The position numbers and the translations under genes are program-made. A stretch of DNA of 64,000 nt from Ciona intestinalis (lineage: Eukaryota; Chordata; Ascidiacea; Phlebobranchia; Cionidae), in assembly GCF_000224145.3 (NCBI RefSeq), contig NW_004190438.2, positions 62,001 through 126,000 on the forward strand, in the 5' to 3' direction. The notes beneath the pieces are model-generated. The model searched no databases and was not told the DNA's origin. It worked only from the letters and a program-made list of their open reading frames with translations. The stretch's first letter is position 1, and every line of letters begins with the position of its first letter. Positions 38,001-50,852 of the stretch are shown in pieces.

Positions 38001-39823
38001 ACACTGGTATGAAAAGAAGTGCAACTATAACCATAATAAAAATTCTGAAAACAAAAAGTAAAAACCAAGTTAAAATTTAAATAATTTCCTTTTTGTAAAC
38101 CGGGTAATAATTCTGTAAAGGATTTGTTGCCATAGCACTCATTACATTAGTTTAGATTTTGGGATAATTACTGTATAAGGATTAAAATATAATAGTCACT
38201 CATAAATAAGACATAGTATGCTTGCTTGGTTATTACCTTAGGTTGGCTACCTAAACATTATGCATATTTAACATTAAATTGAACACAAGATAAAGAAATA
38301 TAATAACTTACGATAATGCAATAGGAGGGTCATATGTTGGAGCTTGTGCACCATACATGTTCCGAATAACAAACCAGAGACTTATTGCAAACGTGTTGAT
38401 CATATGTAATGAAAGAGTATTCAGGAAGATGAAAAAATAACGATAATTCCTTCGACCAACACAATTATTTACCCAAGGACAATGATGATCAAATTTCTGA
38501 AATACATATATATAGACTAAAGTTAAGTGAAGTTGTCGGTTAACGGAATAAAATACAATTAGGTTATTGGGATAGAAAGGGACAATCCCACTAGCACGCT
38601 AAAAAATCCTTTTATCACAAACAGCTTTTGTGGGGAAGAAATATATTTATTTGGTTAATTTTTAATTCTAACTTTCATTCTAGGCGGTAGTTTTTTCAGG
38701 TAAAGCACAAAGTACAAACAAAAACAAAAATTATACAAAAACATGACAAAAAAACTTGTTATTTTGTGAGAAAGCCTTTCGTGATAAACTTATTGTAAAG
38801 ACTCGCAGTTTATTATTTTTTATTCTTTGTGGGTGAGGTCCTTGTTAAGGACTTGGGAATTTAAGCCTGATTTGGCCCATTACCTAAACACCCAGAAATC
38901 CCATTCAAGTTGCTGAAGAAAACGAGTGAAAAAAAACCTGCTGGAGTAAAAAAATTTGGCTGTTTTGACAATACATAGGATTTCCCATAAGAAAAATTTA
39001 ACTTAACTTTGATTGTTTTTAGTTTTCCAAAATACCTAAAAAATTAAATTTTATTTCTGATTTGGTATAATAATTTTTTGATATAGTTTTGAAGAGGAAG
39101 CATTCATTATATCATCAGAAATAAAATTTGAATTTTCTTTAGTCTTTTAGAAACCAGAAACGATCAACGTTTTCTAATGGGAAATTCCATGCATTAGGCC
39201 ACAGCAATTTTTTTTTTACTTTAGCGGTCGAATTTGCAATTTTGAAACTCATTTTTAGTAAAAGCTGTTTTGTATTTTAAAACTTTGATGGTAGCTTTAG
39301 ATCACATTTGAGCATATCTATCAATACACAAATTTTGATTTTTCGCTGGTATGCCCCTTTTAGTGTCTTGCCCAAAGACACATACACTGATCAGCATTAG
39401 TACCACTGTCGAGCATCGAACCAGGGACACTTAGGTTACGATGCAGGCGCCTAAACCACTCAACCATGGCTCCAGAATGTTGGAAGTTAAATATACATAT
39501 ATATATCATATTGTTATATATGGTTCTAGCGTTTCTGTCCTATTCAATTCGTTCGTTAATCATTTTCATTTCCGTCTTCCCATCCTGTTGTCCTATTTTC
39601 GTGCTGCAGCTTGNNNNNNNNNNNNNNNNNNNNNNNNNNNNNNNNNNNNNNNNNNNNNNNNNNNNNNNNNNNNNNNNNNNNNNNNNNNNNNNNNNNNNNN
39701 NNNNNNNNNNNNNNNNNNNNNNNNNNNNNNNNNNNNNNAATATTTTCTCTCTGTAATATTTTTCTCCACGTCAACACATGGGCTAAGAACAGAAAAGAGC
39801 CTGAAAAGCCTAGCAAAAAGAAG

Positions 39824-39854
<31 letters not shown>

Positions 39855-42800
39855 CATGGATTCGCTTATACCTCAGAATATATACTGGTATGCGATGGGA
39901 ATGAGCTGAAGTTGTAAAAACTCGGGTACGCCAGGTTGTAAGCTTTAACTAAAAGCTTTGCACGAGCGCCGAGCCGGTCACTTATGACGTCATCAAGGAG
40001 AAAGTTATACAAAAATACTAGTCAAAAAGCGCCATTAATCAAAATCATACAGAACACATGGTTTGCGGTTAAAGAGACGACCTGTTGCATAATTCCCAGT
40101 GTTGCAAAATGTAGAATTCATAAAAATAGAAATTAGTAAAAAAATTGTTTATAACTGTTGCAGCAGTTTTTATTGTTTAAAAATGTTTGTTTTTTTATAA
40201 AAAAATCAGATCTGGAAATGTTGGGCACTAGTGTAAATTTGCTAAAGCAATTCTTCACTAGGAGAAAGCAAATTCACAACAAACGAATAATAATTAAAGA
40301 AAAAGTTATGTTGACTAGACTCGTTATCTTTTAGTTGCTTCATTTTTTTCTTTCATTATTTTTTGCTCTTGCGTGCAACATTATATTAATAGCATAAGGC
40401 TCGGCCCTCCACTAAACCGACTCTTATTTACATTGGAATAAAATAGGTGATACAATTATTCAATTAATCTATCTTCACCTTCGGAAAATTGTTTTTTTTG
40501 TACAATACCATATTCTAATATCACATATTAACTAAAAGCTAATTTAACAAAAAAAACAGCATAAATAAATTCGAACAAAAATGCTTTTCACATACTTACG
40601 TTTTGCATATACTCCAGGATCTTTAATTCCAGCCATAATAAAGTTGATCAAAACATAAACATACACCACCACCGTGTACACTATTAACCAATATGACACT
40701 TCTTGCAGCATAATTCTCCCTCTGCAGAATCAGGAATTTTAATAAAAATAACCAATCAACTTTAATTTCACTTTCACAGCTAATTATTTATATTGTTGTT
40801 TAAACCCCCTAAAAAGTTAGTGAAAGGTAAAGTATTATTACACTTCAGCAAGTTAGTAACATGAACAAATTTCTAACACAGCGTATTTTTTAGACAAACT
40901 TGGACAACTAGGTTGAAAGCTGGATCAATTAAGTGTCTTGCCACAACAGGCATACGATGACAACAATGGTAGCAGTGTGCCTATTACTCATAGGCACCGA
41001 GTTTTGCAAAAACGTGGAGTTGCAAAATGTGATGTCATAAATAAACAAAGCTCTATAGGCATCGCTTATCATTATCGGCATATTGTTTACCACCGCCTAT
41101 GGTTATTATTCCAACTTTAAAGCAATAAAGTTGATGTTTACGTAAGTTTTTCATCATCCATGCTTATTGCTTTGTTATGTCATAATGGCAATTCACACAT
41201 TGATTACTGGCTTCATAATGGCGATTAGGTTCATATCAGCAGTCGGGAAGATATTTACATTTACGGTGACGCTACTTCAGAATCTTACCTATAGGTTGAA
41301 ACAGGCGCGACAGTATCTAAAAATTCTATTCCATATGTAGCACTGCTTTATATTTACAATGTTTTCCTCAGCCAAGCAGAAAGTTTGCTACGAAATAGCA
41401 GGGATTCACACATGTATGGGTGGATTCATTGCTATTTACATTTGTTTAACCTGTCAATTAAATTCGACACGATAGCAATTCCATAGTTGTTTATAATTAT
41501 GCGTCATAAGAGCAACTCACACGTTTATCATTTAGCAGATGATTGCCTAAAAATAGGCTATAAGTTTACTTTCTCACGTTTGCAATAAAGTAAAGGATTG
41601 ACACGTTTCAGTGAATATTTTGTAAGCACTTAAACGTGGCGTAATAATGCTCTGATTTTGTGATTGGTATAAGACTGCTAGAACTCTTAAGCGTTATGAA
41701 CTCGGAATCTAACAACATTTCAAAAATTGTTGAAGTTTAAAACATTCAGGTCAGACCTCTGCACCTCTGGCCTCTGGGTGTCGGCACGATGGCACCTTAT
41801 GATCAGCGGTGTAAAAAGTGCCTATTTTCGATGCCCCGGCATCGGCCGGATTTTTTAAAAACTGCCGGAATAAAACGTCCGGCGTGGGAATCCGGAATTT
41901 ATTTACTTCGCCGGCTGCGTAACATTTCGTTTGTGTTAACGTATGAGTAAGTTACCTATTCATGCAGTTCGGACGTTACAAACAGCTTTATACTATCAGA
42001 AATCCGGCATTTATGCGGAGACAATGGTAATTGTGACGCAATATTACTAGCTATGTCGTAATGCACTTGCGGTATTTGATTGCGCCATAATAGAGATTGT
42101 GACTAATGTAATACGTAACAATACGAACAAATATTTCCACTCGTGTTACGGAATATAAAACACAGACAATCTTAAAGCACTATTAAATTCCCGGTAACTA
42201 TTATTACAAAGAAAATTCGTTGCAGGTAGAAACATGTAAGTTTTTTAAACTGTAGTTGGTAATCGCCGATTAGTTTTATAGTTTTATTAAAGTAGCAATC
42301 CTAGTAGAGTATTCCTTCCTTAAACTAGCGTCTGTTATTAATTTCAATGTTGACTGGACAAAGTTTATCCCGCGTAGTATAAATGACACTATGCCGTATT
42401 TATTAGAAAAGCTCAGTAGCAAAACTTTAATTTTACGGCTAAATCTTTAGACCTGTGACACTTACATATGTGTTACACGTGAAAATCGTCGCGGCAATCA
42501 GACTTTGATCAGGAAAAGACGAAACATGATTGACACGTTTTTAGAGGCAAAATTTGACGTCAGAACACACGTGCCGGGAAAACTGCCGGAAAAATATAAA
42601 TGCAAACCGATATCAGCCGGATTTTTATTTTTTACATGCCTGCTTATGATTATATCATTACAATTTGTAATTCTGGTTTCCTTACCTATCAATTGGCATA
42701 TCCACTCACCAAAACATTTCCCTGATTTTAGAGAAAAGGTCGAGCACTGGGTCCAGCGCGTTTGTTATCCAGAGCCCATTTGCATATTCCACATACTAGG

Positions 42801-43168
42801 TTATCGGTTTTCATATTGTATTTAATCCAAAACCGCTGATGGGCTATTTAAATTACTGATGAAATTTACACTACTGATTTATCTACGGCTCTGACTCACG
42901 TGCGAGCTAATTCTTCGTAATTTTAATATAGGAATGCTAAAATAACCAGAAGTGGTGCCTCTCTAACTCTGTGGGCACCAGTGATCACAAAAAGTGTGAT
43001 AGGTGTTTAAAAACTTTAAAAATATTGTACATTCAGATTGTATTGTAAAAACCTCGGCATTGTAATTGTAAAAACTTACGGAAAGGCAAAGAAAAGTGCA
43101 GGAATAGTTGTCAGAAGAATCCCAGCAACACACAGTGGGATATAATTTTTCATCTTTATCTCTCCCAT
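35049..43168 (-). CDS. Palmitoyltransferase ZDHHC5/8-like, incomplete DHHC domain
   Basis: Exons: 43168-43080, 40721-40600, [missing], 38496-38312, 38044-37942, 37770-37679, 37398-37257, 36922-36801, 36730-36646, 36370-36287, 36192-36051, 36005-35570 and 35516-35049. They encode two N-terminal membrane helices and a DPGVY motif, then [20 protein letters not shown] with the catalytic DHHC cysteine. Two more helices follow, with the family signature RGRTTNEQ, and then VTGKF with NPF. A long disordered Ser-rich cytoplasmic tail ends near RLLAK. The order and wording match vertebrate ZDHHC5 and ZDHHC8, which S-acylate proteins at the plasma membrane. The first half of the Cys-rich domain (the CxxC and HCxxC zinc ligands, about 40-60 residues) should lie between 40600 and 38496. 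It is not readable there; the 125-base N gap at 39614-39738 is the likely place. The tail is spread over seven short exons. Confidence 0.9.
38880..39365. mobile_element. Foldback element with long inverted arms
   Basis: Left block GGAGTAAAAAAATTTGGCTG with GGATTTCCCAT is mirrored by ATGGGAAATTCCATGCAT and TTTTTTTTTTACTTTAGCGG at the right. The right end is GCTGGTATGCCCCTTTT. Related arms occur at 48283-48560 and 60336-60730. Lies in a ZDHHC intron. Confidence 0.6.
39355..39475 (-). mobile_element. SINE fragment
   Basis: Carries TGTCTTGCCCAAAGACACAT, the box-B-like TCGAACC, and a head ending near CCATGGCT. Diverged from the other copies. Confidence 0.5.
39614..39738. other. Assembly gap, 125 N
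   Basis: Run of 125 N inside an intron of the ZDHHC5/8-like gene. It is flanked by a (TA)n run at 39824-39848 and by repeats on both sides, which may explain the gap. It probably hides the exon with the first zinc ligands of the DHHC domain. Confidence 0.95.
39960..40235. mobile_element. Non-autonomous hAT-like element, relative of the copy at 59814
   Basis: Shares the order of blocks with the element at 59814-60184: AATCAAAATCAT, TTTGCGGTTAAAGA, then TAGAATTCATA. Ends are not clearly defined. Lies in a ZDHHC intron. Confidence 0.45.
40925..41010 (-). mobile_element. SINE fragment
   Basis: Contains AAGTGTCTTGCC and CAATGGTAGCAG of the SINE body; short and degraded. Confidence 0.4.
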
Positions 43169-43589
43169 TGTGCAAATGTTGACAGTGTATATCGTAAGTC
43201 ATAACTATTATGACTTAACCAATAATCTCATTGCATACATTAACGGGGCACGGAGTCCTTTATAGCAATCTCCAAATTAAAAGAAATAAAGTTGCTGCAT
43301 CACGTATTCGGAGAGTCTTATGTTATCTAATATCGTTGAACAAAGTAGTCTAACTACATAGTAAAGAGCGTAGCTTTTTTATCGGTACTTTAATGGGACC
43401 AAAAGCAATAGATGTTTAATACATAAAATCAGAGTATCTGCGTGAAATGGCTGTTTATATAAAATGGCTGTTTGTTAGTCATCCTGTTTGAGAAAAATGT
43501 TAGTAAATTAGACAAAATATGAATAAGTTTACCAAGTTTGTTACTTTGTAGGTATTTATTTTTGTGGAATTTTTTCATTTTTTCAATTT

Positions 43590-43770
43590 TTTATGTGTTG
43601 CTGATAATTTGGAGAACCCATTAGTGACCACTTAGTTTGAGCAATTGCCAGTAAGTGTCTTACCTAAGGACACATACGACCGCAATGGTAGCAGCCAGAG
43701 AACGGCTGAAACCTAATAGGCTACCTCTTGGTTAAAGCCATCGCTTTATCCGCTTTGCCACGGCGCAAGA
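43590..43770 (-). mobile_element. tRNA-derived SINE copy
   Basis: Body blocks CCCATTAGTGACCACT and TACCTAAGGACACATACG, then a head ending TTTGCCACGGCGC. Confidence 0.7.
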
Positions 43771-43887
43771 CAAATGCTTAAACTAATTTATTTAGTTTGT
43801 TAGTAGTACTTGTCATTCCAGGCTACAAATAACATACACAACTAAGTTTTGTTGACTTAAATCACAAACTAAAATTTCGACGTGTCG

Positions 43888-44075
43888 GTGGGCTGGGAGT
43901 AAAGGATGCACTTTTTCATTCTGTTTTCTCGTCCCATTTAATAGTTAAAACAGAACATTTGAAGTAAAAAATAAAACCATATTCTCACGAGTTTCATGTA
44001 CCGTTATTATTTATTTAAAACACAATCAGGATATTTGGACATTATATGCTAAAGGTGTAGGCCTACCGTCTTTCT
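43888..44075 (-). mobile_element. MITE family A, degenerate copy
   Basis: Interior TTTTCTCGTCCCATTTAATA and AAACACAATCAGGATATTTG are recognisable; the ends are lost. Confidence 0.55.
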
Positions 44076-44335
44076 ATTAAACTTCGTGGTTGGAACGTTT
44101 TCAATTGAGGGTCTTATAGTAAATTTGAACCGAGTGGTCATTATGTTTGTTCCGACCTACTGCACATGCGCAGTAGCATCACGGCGCATCGGTATGACGA
44201 CATTCAGTTCTGTGCATTTTATTACTATGTTAAAAAGAAAAAAATCTTGGTGTATTTACATGCATTAATATAGGACGTGTAATTGTTGCTTCTTGCATTC
44301 AAGTTCGAACCCACGCGGACATTCGTAGACTATAG

Positions 44336-44474
44336 AATGAATGAATGAATGAATGAATGAATAAATGAATGAATGAATGAATGAATGAATGAATGAATGA
44401 ATGAATGAATGAATGAATGAATGAATGAATGAATGAATGAATGAATGAATGAATGAATGAATGAATGAATGAAT
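44336..44474. repeat. (TGAA)n microsatellite
   Basis: About 34 near-perfect units with one internal TAAA variant. It forms the 3' tail of the SINE at 44336-44775. Confidence 0.95.
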
Positions 44475-44775
44475 GTAACTTACTTTATCCTCGCGTGGCC
44501 GGAAAACGACAGTCGTATCACACGGATTTAACACCTCGTGCCAGCTTACGAGCTACCATGTATGTTACTATGTGGGTGATTATTTTTTTTGTGAATTTTG
44601 ATATTTTTTTGTTATGTTGTTCAACCCATTAGTGACCACTGGGCTGGAGCAATTGCTGTTAAGTGTTTTGCCCAAGGAAACATACGCCCACAGTGGTAGG
44701 AACCACGAGCCTTGAACCGATTACCCCTGGGACCGAGGCAGGCGCGCGAACCAACTGTGCTACGGCGCCGGGCCC
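44336..44775 (-). mobile_element. tRNA-derived SINE with long tetranucleotide tail
   Basis: The most complete copy. On the minus strand the head is GGCGCCGTAGCACAGTTGG with box B GGTTCAAGGCTCG. The body follows, and the 3' end runs directly into the (CATT)n tract at 44336-44474, which is therefore the SINE's own tail. Confidence 0.8.
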
Positions 44776-45112
44776 GTCTGAAAGTTTGGAAGTTCGCGCG
44801 TTAGTAAGATATAAAGAATCTGCACAAGAATTGACGACTATACTGAACTAATAAGTGAGGGCGCATTAAAATCACTACTCTTATACTTCATTATAATTAA
44901 TCGTAATTGAAACCTTATTTTAAGTTGCAAGTAAACAGATTCAGGAGTTGTATAAAGTGTATTTACACATATTCTTTACCAATTACTCAATCCTTATACA
45001 CAAGTATTTATGAGTTATATTAAAGGTATAAATAAATTCTACCTACTGCTGCACGGTCACCGATGTCGATTAAAAAGCGCTCTGTTTGTTACTTCTGGTT
45101 TGTTTTAGATCG

Positions 45113-45205
45113 AGCTTAATTGACCGTTGTAGTAAAAGAGTGATTTAATATTTTGCTACTTAGTTACGTGCTGACTCATTAGAGCTTTACTCTCTTGTTT
45201 ACTAC
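45113..45205 (+). repeat. Dispersed repeat, unknown type
   Basis: GACCGTTGTAGTAAAAGAG ... TCATTAGAGCTTTACTCTCT recurs at about 48785-48885 (+) and, in inverse, at about 29925-30000. Confidence 0.5.
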
Positions 45206-45828
45206 AAAAATCATGGTAAGGGAAATTACATTGGTCTATACAGAGAAGACGGAAAACTTATTCCGCTAGGTGTCGGTATCTATTTAAATTAAAAAGAACG
45301 GAAAAAACGAACAAAACATCACTACAAAGTGTTCATAAGTGTAAAACAAATTAATTAAATAATAAAAATACCTTTCTAAATACATAAAACACTAGTAAGA
45401 ACATATATCCCACATTAGGTCGGTTATATGTGAAACTAACTGCTTCCCAAAGAATAGAGAAACGAATTTGTCATCGCCTCCTGGCGGAAAATTTTTACCG
45501 TATTCTCTGTATAGTTCCATGTAGGGAAATTGTAGTTTTGCCTGTACTGTTTTGCTTCATAATCTCTAAAGTCTAAAGTAAGCTGGAAAATCATTTTAAA
45601 AAAGTAACTATTGTGTTGGTAAGCGTGACAACTGAACGCGTGTGCTTGGGTGTGTGCAACAGCAGCCACACACAAACAGCCATAGCCTGTACTGAATAAA
45701 CAGGATTGCTGGTTGGGCTCATACTAACTTTGATTAGTTCTCATTATTGTGTTAGAGAAAGGGAGAATACACCTCTATACTAACTTTGAAATACACCAGA
45801 CAGAATCACGTGACAGCAGTGTAACGCC

Positions 45829-47251
<1,423 letters not shown>

Positions 47252-47799
47252 CTATAATAATTGCAATATTATTAAAAATTTGTTTAATTTTAATTCTATT
47301 TAATTTATATACCTCAAAAAAAATAATAACCTAGTCTAGGATCCTTTGCTGTAAAAAGGTTTTCCTAACGCGGTTGTTTTGTATTATTTTGCTTTTATTT
47401 AATCGAATGTTATTTTTTTATTTTAAATGAACATAACCTTTTGTGGAAAAACCTAGTGAGTAAAGTAGGCCACCACCTGCACTAGTAACATTTTTTTAAA
47501 TTTGATTACAAATTATGTTACCTAAGCTAAAAGTATCTCAAAGAAGTTAATGTAAATTGTTTCAATCTCTTTACTAATTTTTAATTTGCTGACACTGATT
47601 AGCTATATTTATTGTCATTTCATTGAAGTTTTAATTTCCAACTTGACTAATTAAAATTCTTCTTTTTAATTTTACACTTATGTGTAGCGAGTTTTTCTTG
47701 ATTTAGGTTCTTTATTAGTGGAACAAACTTTAAAGTACCAAACATTTTCAATTATATGAGAACTCATACAATAATGGGAAGTCAGAAGGTGAGGATTTT

Positions 47800-47955
47800 G
47801 TTTTTCATGTAACCCATTAGTGACTGGATCTGGATTGGAGCAATTCCCTCTTAAAAGACACAGACAGCCACAATGGTAGCAGCGACAAGCCTTTAACACA
47901 TTACCTCTGGGTTAGAAACATGAGCACAACTAGCTATGCCACAGAGTCAAACAAT
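47800..47955 (-). mobile_element. SINE copy, diverged
   Basis: Blocks AACCCATTAGTGACTGG, CACAATGGTAGCAGCGA and CTCTGGGTTAGAAAC match the family; the tail is missing. Confidence 0.6.
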
Positions 47956-48282
47956 TGTAACAGTGTAGGCCTATATAATATATTAATATATTTCAATCAC
48001 CCATGACCATAGGTTTATTAAATTACAAACAATTCTTAAGTTTGGCAGTTACCAACCTCCAAGAGTGGTGCAAGATAGGTAATAAAAATCTGTCAATTTT
48101 TCTTCCCTACACATCTCAGTTTTTCTGACATATCTAAACTAATAAGTAATTTTATAACAGAATCAAAATGTAGAAAATATTTCAGCAAATTTATTAAACT
48201 TACTATGATAATGGATTGATGATTCAATCTCTTGGCAGTTTTTATATGATAGGCGGGTATTCAAAATGACCATCTTGAAGGG

Positions 48283-48560
48283 GGATACCAACGAAAAATG
48301 AAAATTTGTATATGAATGGAGATTTCTAAATTTGACCTAAAGTACCATCAAGTTTCCTAAGATTATACAATGCATGGGATTTCCCATAGGTGGAGAAAAA
48401 TCCAATTTTATTTTGTATTTAGTATAATGAATACTTCTTCTTCAACAATATACAAAAAAATATAAAAATGTATACTTTGTTATGTTTTAATTTTTTGGTA
48501 GAATGTAGCTACATACCAGAATATGCTGACTCATCAATTTTTCAATATATCAGTGGCTCA
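48283..48560. mobile_element. Partial copy of the foldback element
   Basis: Begins GGGGATACCAACGAAAAATG, contains GCATGGGATTTCCCATAGG, and ends near ATATGCTGACTCATCAATTT. It matches one arm of the copies at 38880 and 60336. Confidence 0.55.
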
Positions 48561-48590
48561 TCTTGTATAAAAACGTAGTGTATTTCCAAC

Positions 48591-48622
48591 GTTTCGCCTG
48601 CCATACGGCGAGACTTCATCAG
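48591..48622 (-). ncRNA. Hammerhead-ribozyme-like core
   Basis: On the minus strand CTGATGA is followed by a hairpin (GTCT-c-GCC, loop GTAT, GGC-AGGC) and then GAAAC, the order of the conserved hammerhead core. A stem III could form from CGT with ACG downstream. There is one extra A between CTGATGA and stem II, and a matching stem I is not evident, so activity is doubtful. Similar motifs are known in Penelope-like elements and retrozymes. Confidence 0.35.
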
Positions 48623-48784
48623 GGAAAAATCATTTCTTTTAAAAAAAAAAAATGAAACTGCCGGTATACATTTTTTTATATTAAAATGTTCACTATGTCT
48701 TACTGGTACCCGTTGTATCATTTTGTTTTTTTTTAAAGGATGGTCCTGGCGTTTTTTTATTGGAAATTCCATGCATTTTCGCTC

Positions 48785-48885
48785 GAGCTTTGAGCCTAGT
48801 CGACCGTTGTAATAATAGGGTAAATTAATATTATGCTAAATAGTTTAACACGTGTTTATCCATTAGAGCTTTGCTACCTTGTTTT
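48785..48885 (+). repeat. Dispersed repeat, unknown type (second copy)
   Basis: GTCGACCGTTGTAATAATAG ... CATTAGAGCTTTGCTACCTT matches the copy at 45113. Confidence 0.5.
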
Positions 48886-49028
48886 TTTAGTGTTTTTTTC
48901 ACACTTGTTTTAATTTTAGCCTTTTATCTCTTCCAACTAAAAGCTCTTAACTACACTAACCACTCCCTCTAACCAATAACTGGCAACCTCTTAACACCCT
49001 TCTAACACCTTAATCTGTAACTTACTGG

Positions 49029-49180
49029 TATCGTGATATATAAATATGTTCCGACCGTTAATTTTGTACCGGTGTCGTGATATATTCATTTCTATTGATA
49101 TATTTGTACCGGGAGCTGTTGCGCATGCGAAGTAGGTCGAAACAAATGACCAGCACCCGGTACAAAATTATTACCACCCT
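49029..49180. mobile_element. TIR element family C, degenerate copy
   Basis: Blocks GGTATCGTGATATATAAAT, GCGCATGCGAAGTAGGTCG and ACCCGGTACAAAATTATTAC match the cleaner copy at 49693. Confidence 0.5.
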
Positions 49181-49692
49181 TGAAAACATTCCAGACACAG
49201 TGTTTTCATGTTGAAACTAATTTTTCGATTTAAGGTCAGTCGAACTAAGATGAGTAGGTTATTCCTAGCCTAGAATAAGAAAATACCACTAACAAACTTT
49301 TTTAGATTAGTTTAAGCAACGGTACCGTTGGTTTAAGGTATACTTTACTTAATTTACTAACACTTTTCTCAAACAGAATACCTTATGCATACCATACTTT
49401 TCTTGTTGAAAATTACTTTAAAAATATGCTGTGTTATACAAAGTGAATATTTGCCTTAGTTGATAAAAATAAATAATGCTAAATGGGAACCATATTCTTT
49501 GTTTTTGCTTTACAAAATAGAATAATACTAACAGAATCAAAGTGCAACAGAGAAGTGTTTTGAGTGTTTATTTAATTACTGGTAATTATCCTCACAGCAT
49601 GATGTCTGACGTAATCAAACATAGCGATACCAACAGCAAGTACAGATGAAATAATGTACCTTGAAACAATGCAAAATGTGTTAGTAATATTT

Positions 49693-49845
49693 TGCCCCGG
49701 TGTCGTGATATATTCGGCCCGATTGATATGTTTGTACCGGGCAGTATTGCGCTTGCACCGAGACACTACTGCGCATGCACAGTAGGTCGGAACAAAAAGG
49801 AAAAAAAAATATCATTATAGAAACGAATATATATCACGACACCGG
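49693..49845. mobile_element. TIR element family C
   Basis: Left end CCCCGGTGTCGTGATATAT is mirrored by ATATATCACGACACCGG at the right. Length is about 150 bp. The interior has a TGCGCATGCACAGTAGGTCG block that is also found near 44140-44165. Confidence 0.7.
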
Positions 49846-50852
49846 TCAACTGCCCTAACTTCGAACAGTTAACAGCGACCCCTACATTTTTATAAAATCG
49901 ACGCCACTGCTATTAAATGTCAAACAAACCTATTGGGAGCAATTTTAAATGTTTAATAAAACCAAACCGGTGCAATACAACGGATTTGTAATGAAAAAAA
50001 CAGAAGTTCGACAAAGAATACAAAAAATGTTTGTGTATATTGCCTTATTACACATTCATTACTTAACTGCACTCTGCACACATATGTTAGTATTTTGGAT
50101 TCTATAACAAATAAAGAAGCATTTAAGTTGACATAGGTGTCAATTCAGCAATACTGAGGTGACAAGTAATCTCTGTTTTCAAAGCTGGGTTTACAAAGCC
50201 ACATTATATGTTTATCCATTAAATAGATCATTATGATGTTCGGTGCTAGTGAGGAATCCTCCCCCCCGCCCCTTTCAATTGCATACAACAAAAAAGTAAA
50301 ACATACTGTTATTGTATGATAACAATGTATTAAATAAACTAACAGGTACAACAAAATTGAAATCCTGATTTCTATGTTATTTGGAGTTTTTAGGGGAAGT
50401 TCTGGAGAAGACTCGACCACAAAAAAGGCTAAATTAATCGTTAATTATGCGTGGTTTTAAAACTGAAAGTTTAGTCTAAAAGTTATAAATTTGTTTTATG
50501 ATTTGATTTCAATCAAGAGATAAGTGTTAGAATTAGGAATTGAGATAAATGCAAAAAAGTCGCGAAAAAAAACAGCAAGAACAACTGTCCGACAAAAAAG
50601 AATCTATATAACCACTACCGTGTTCAATAAATGGCAATTTTTCAATGCACAACCCGAACGATCGCGGTCTGTCGTCCAAAGTTAGGCAGATTTCGGTTAC
50701 CTACGGACAGTAATAAAACAGTGAATATTTATGAATGTGATTTAAATATTAGGTTCACTGATAAAAAACAATTAAAGTACTTACGTAGTGTTATGTGAAA
50801 CTATGCCATAATTTGTTAGCGCAAACCATTCAAAAAATTAAACCATATTTGT

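Larger units (their letters stand above)
43169..45828. other. Intergenic region between divergent genes, SINE- and MITE-rich
   Basis: Contains two SINE copies (43590-43770 and 44336-44775), a degenerate MITE (about 43888-44075), a fragment of the CCGGTGTCGTGATAT family near 44140-44165, and a dispersed repeat at about 45113-45205. On the minus strand near 45570-45400 a short stretch could encode about 45 residues (MELYREYGKNFPPGG...) after an AG; it has no recognised family and I do not call it a gene. Confidence 0.5.
47252..50852. other. Gene-free repeat-rich spacer
   Basis: No supported coding exon. Contains a SINE (47800-47955), part of a foldback repeat (48283-48560), a hammerhead-like motif (48591-48622, minus), a dispersed repeat (48785-48885) and two copies of a TIR element with CCGGTGTCGTGATATAT ends (49029-49180 and 49693-49845). 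Confidence 0.6.

Noticed and set aside
42505..42825. Plus-strand open frame of 106 codons with a hydrophobic stretch
   Set aside because: Lies in the first ZDHHC intron within a CCGG-rich repetitive stretch (41810-42640). No family motif and no splice context.
44660..44775. Possible tRNA gene on the minus strand
   Set aside because: Box A and B are present but the stems do not pair and the sequence continues into a SINE body shared with other copies.
45400..45570. Possible small minus-strand exon (MELYREYGKNFPPGG...)
   Set aside because: Plausible composition and an AG upstream, but no continuing exon and no family match.
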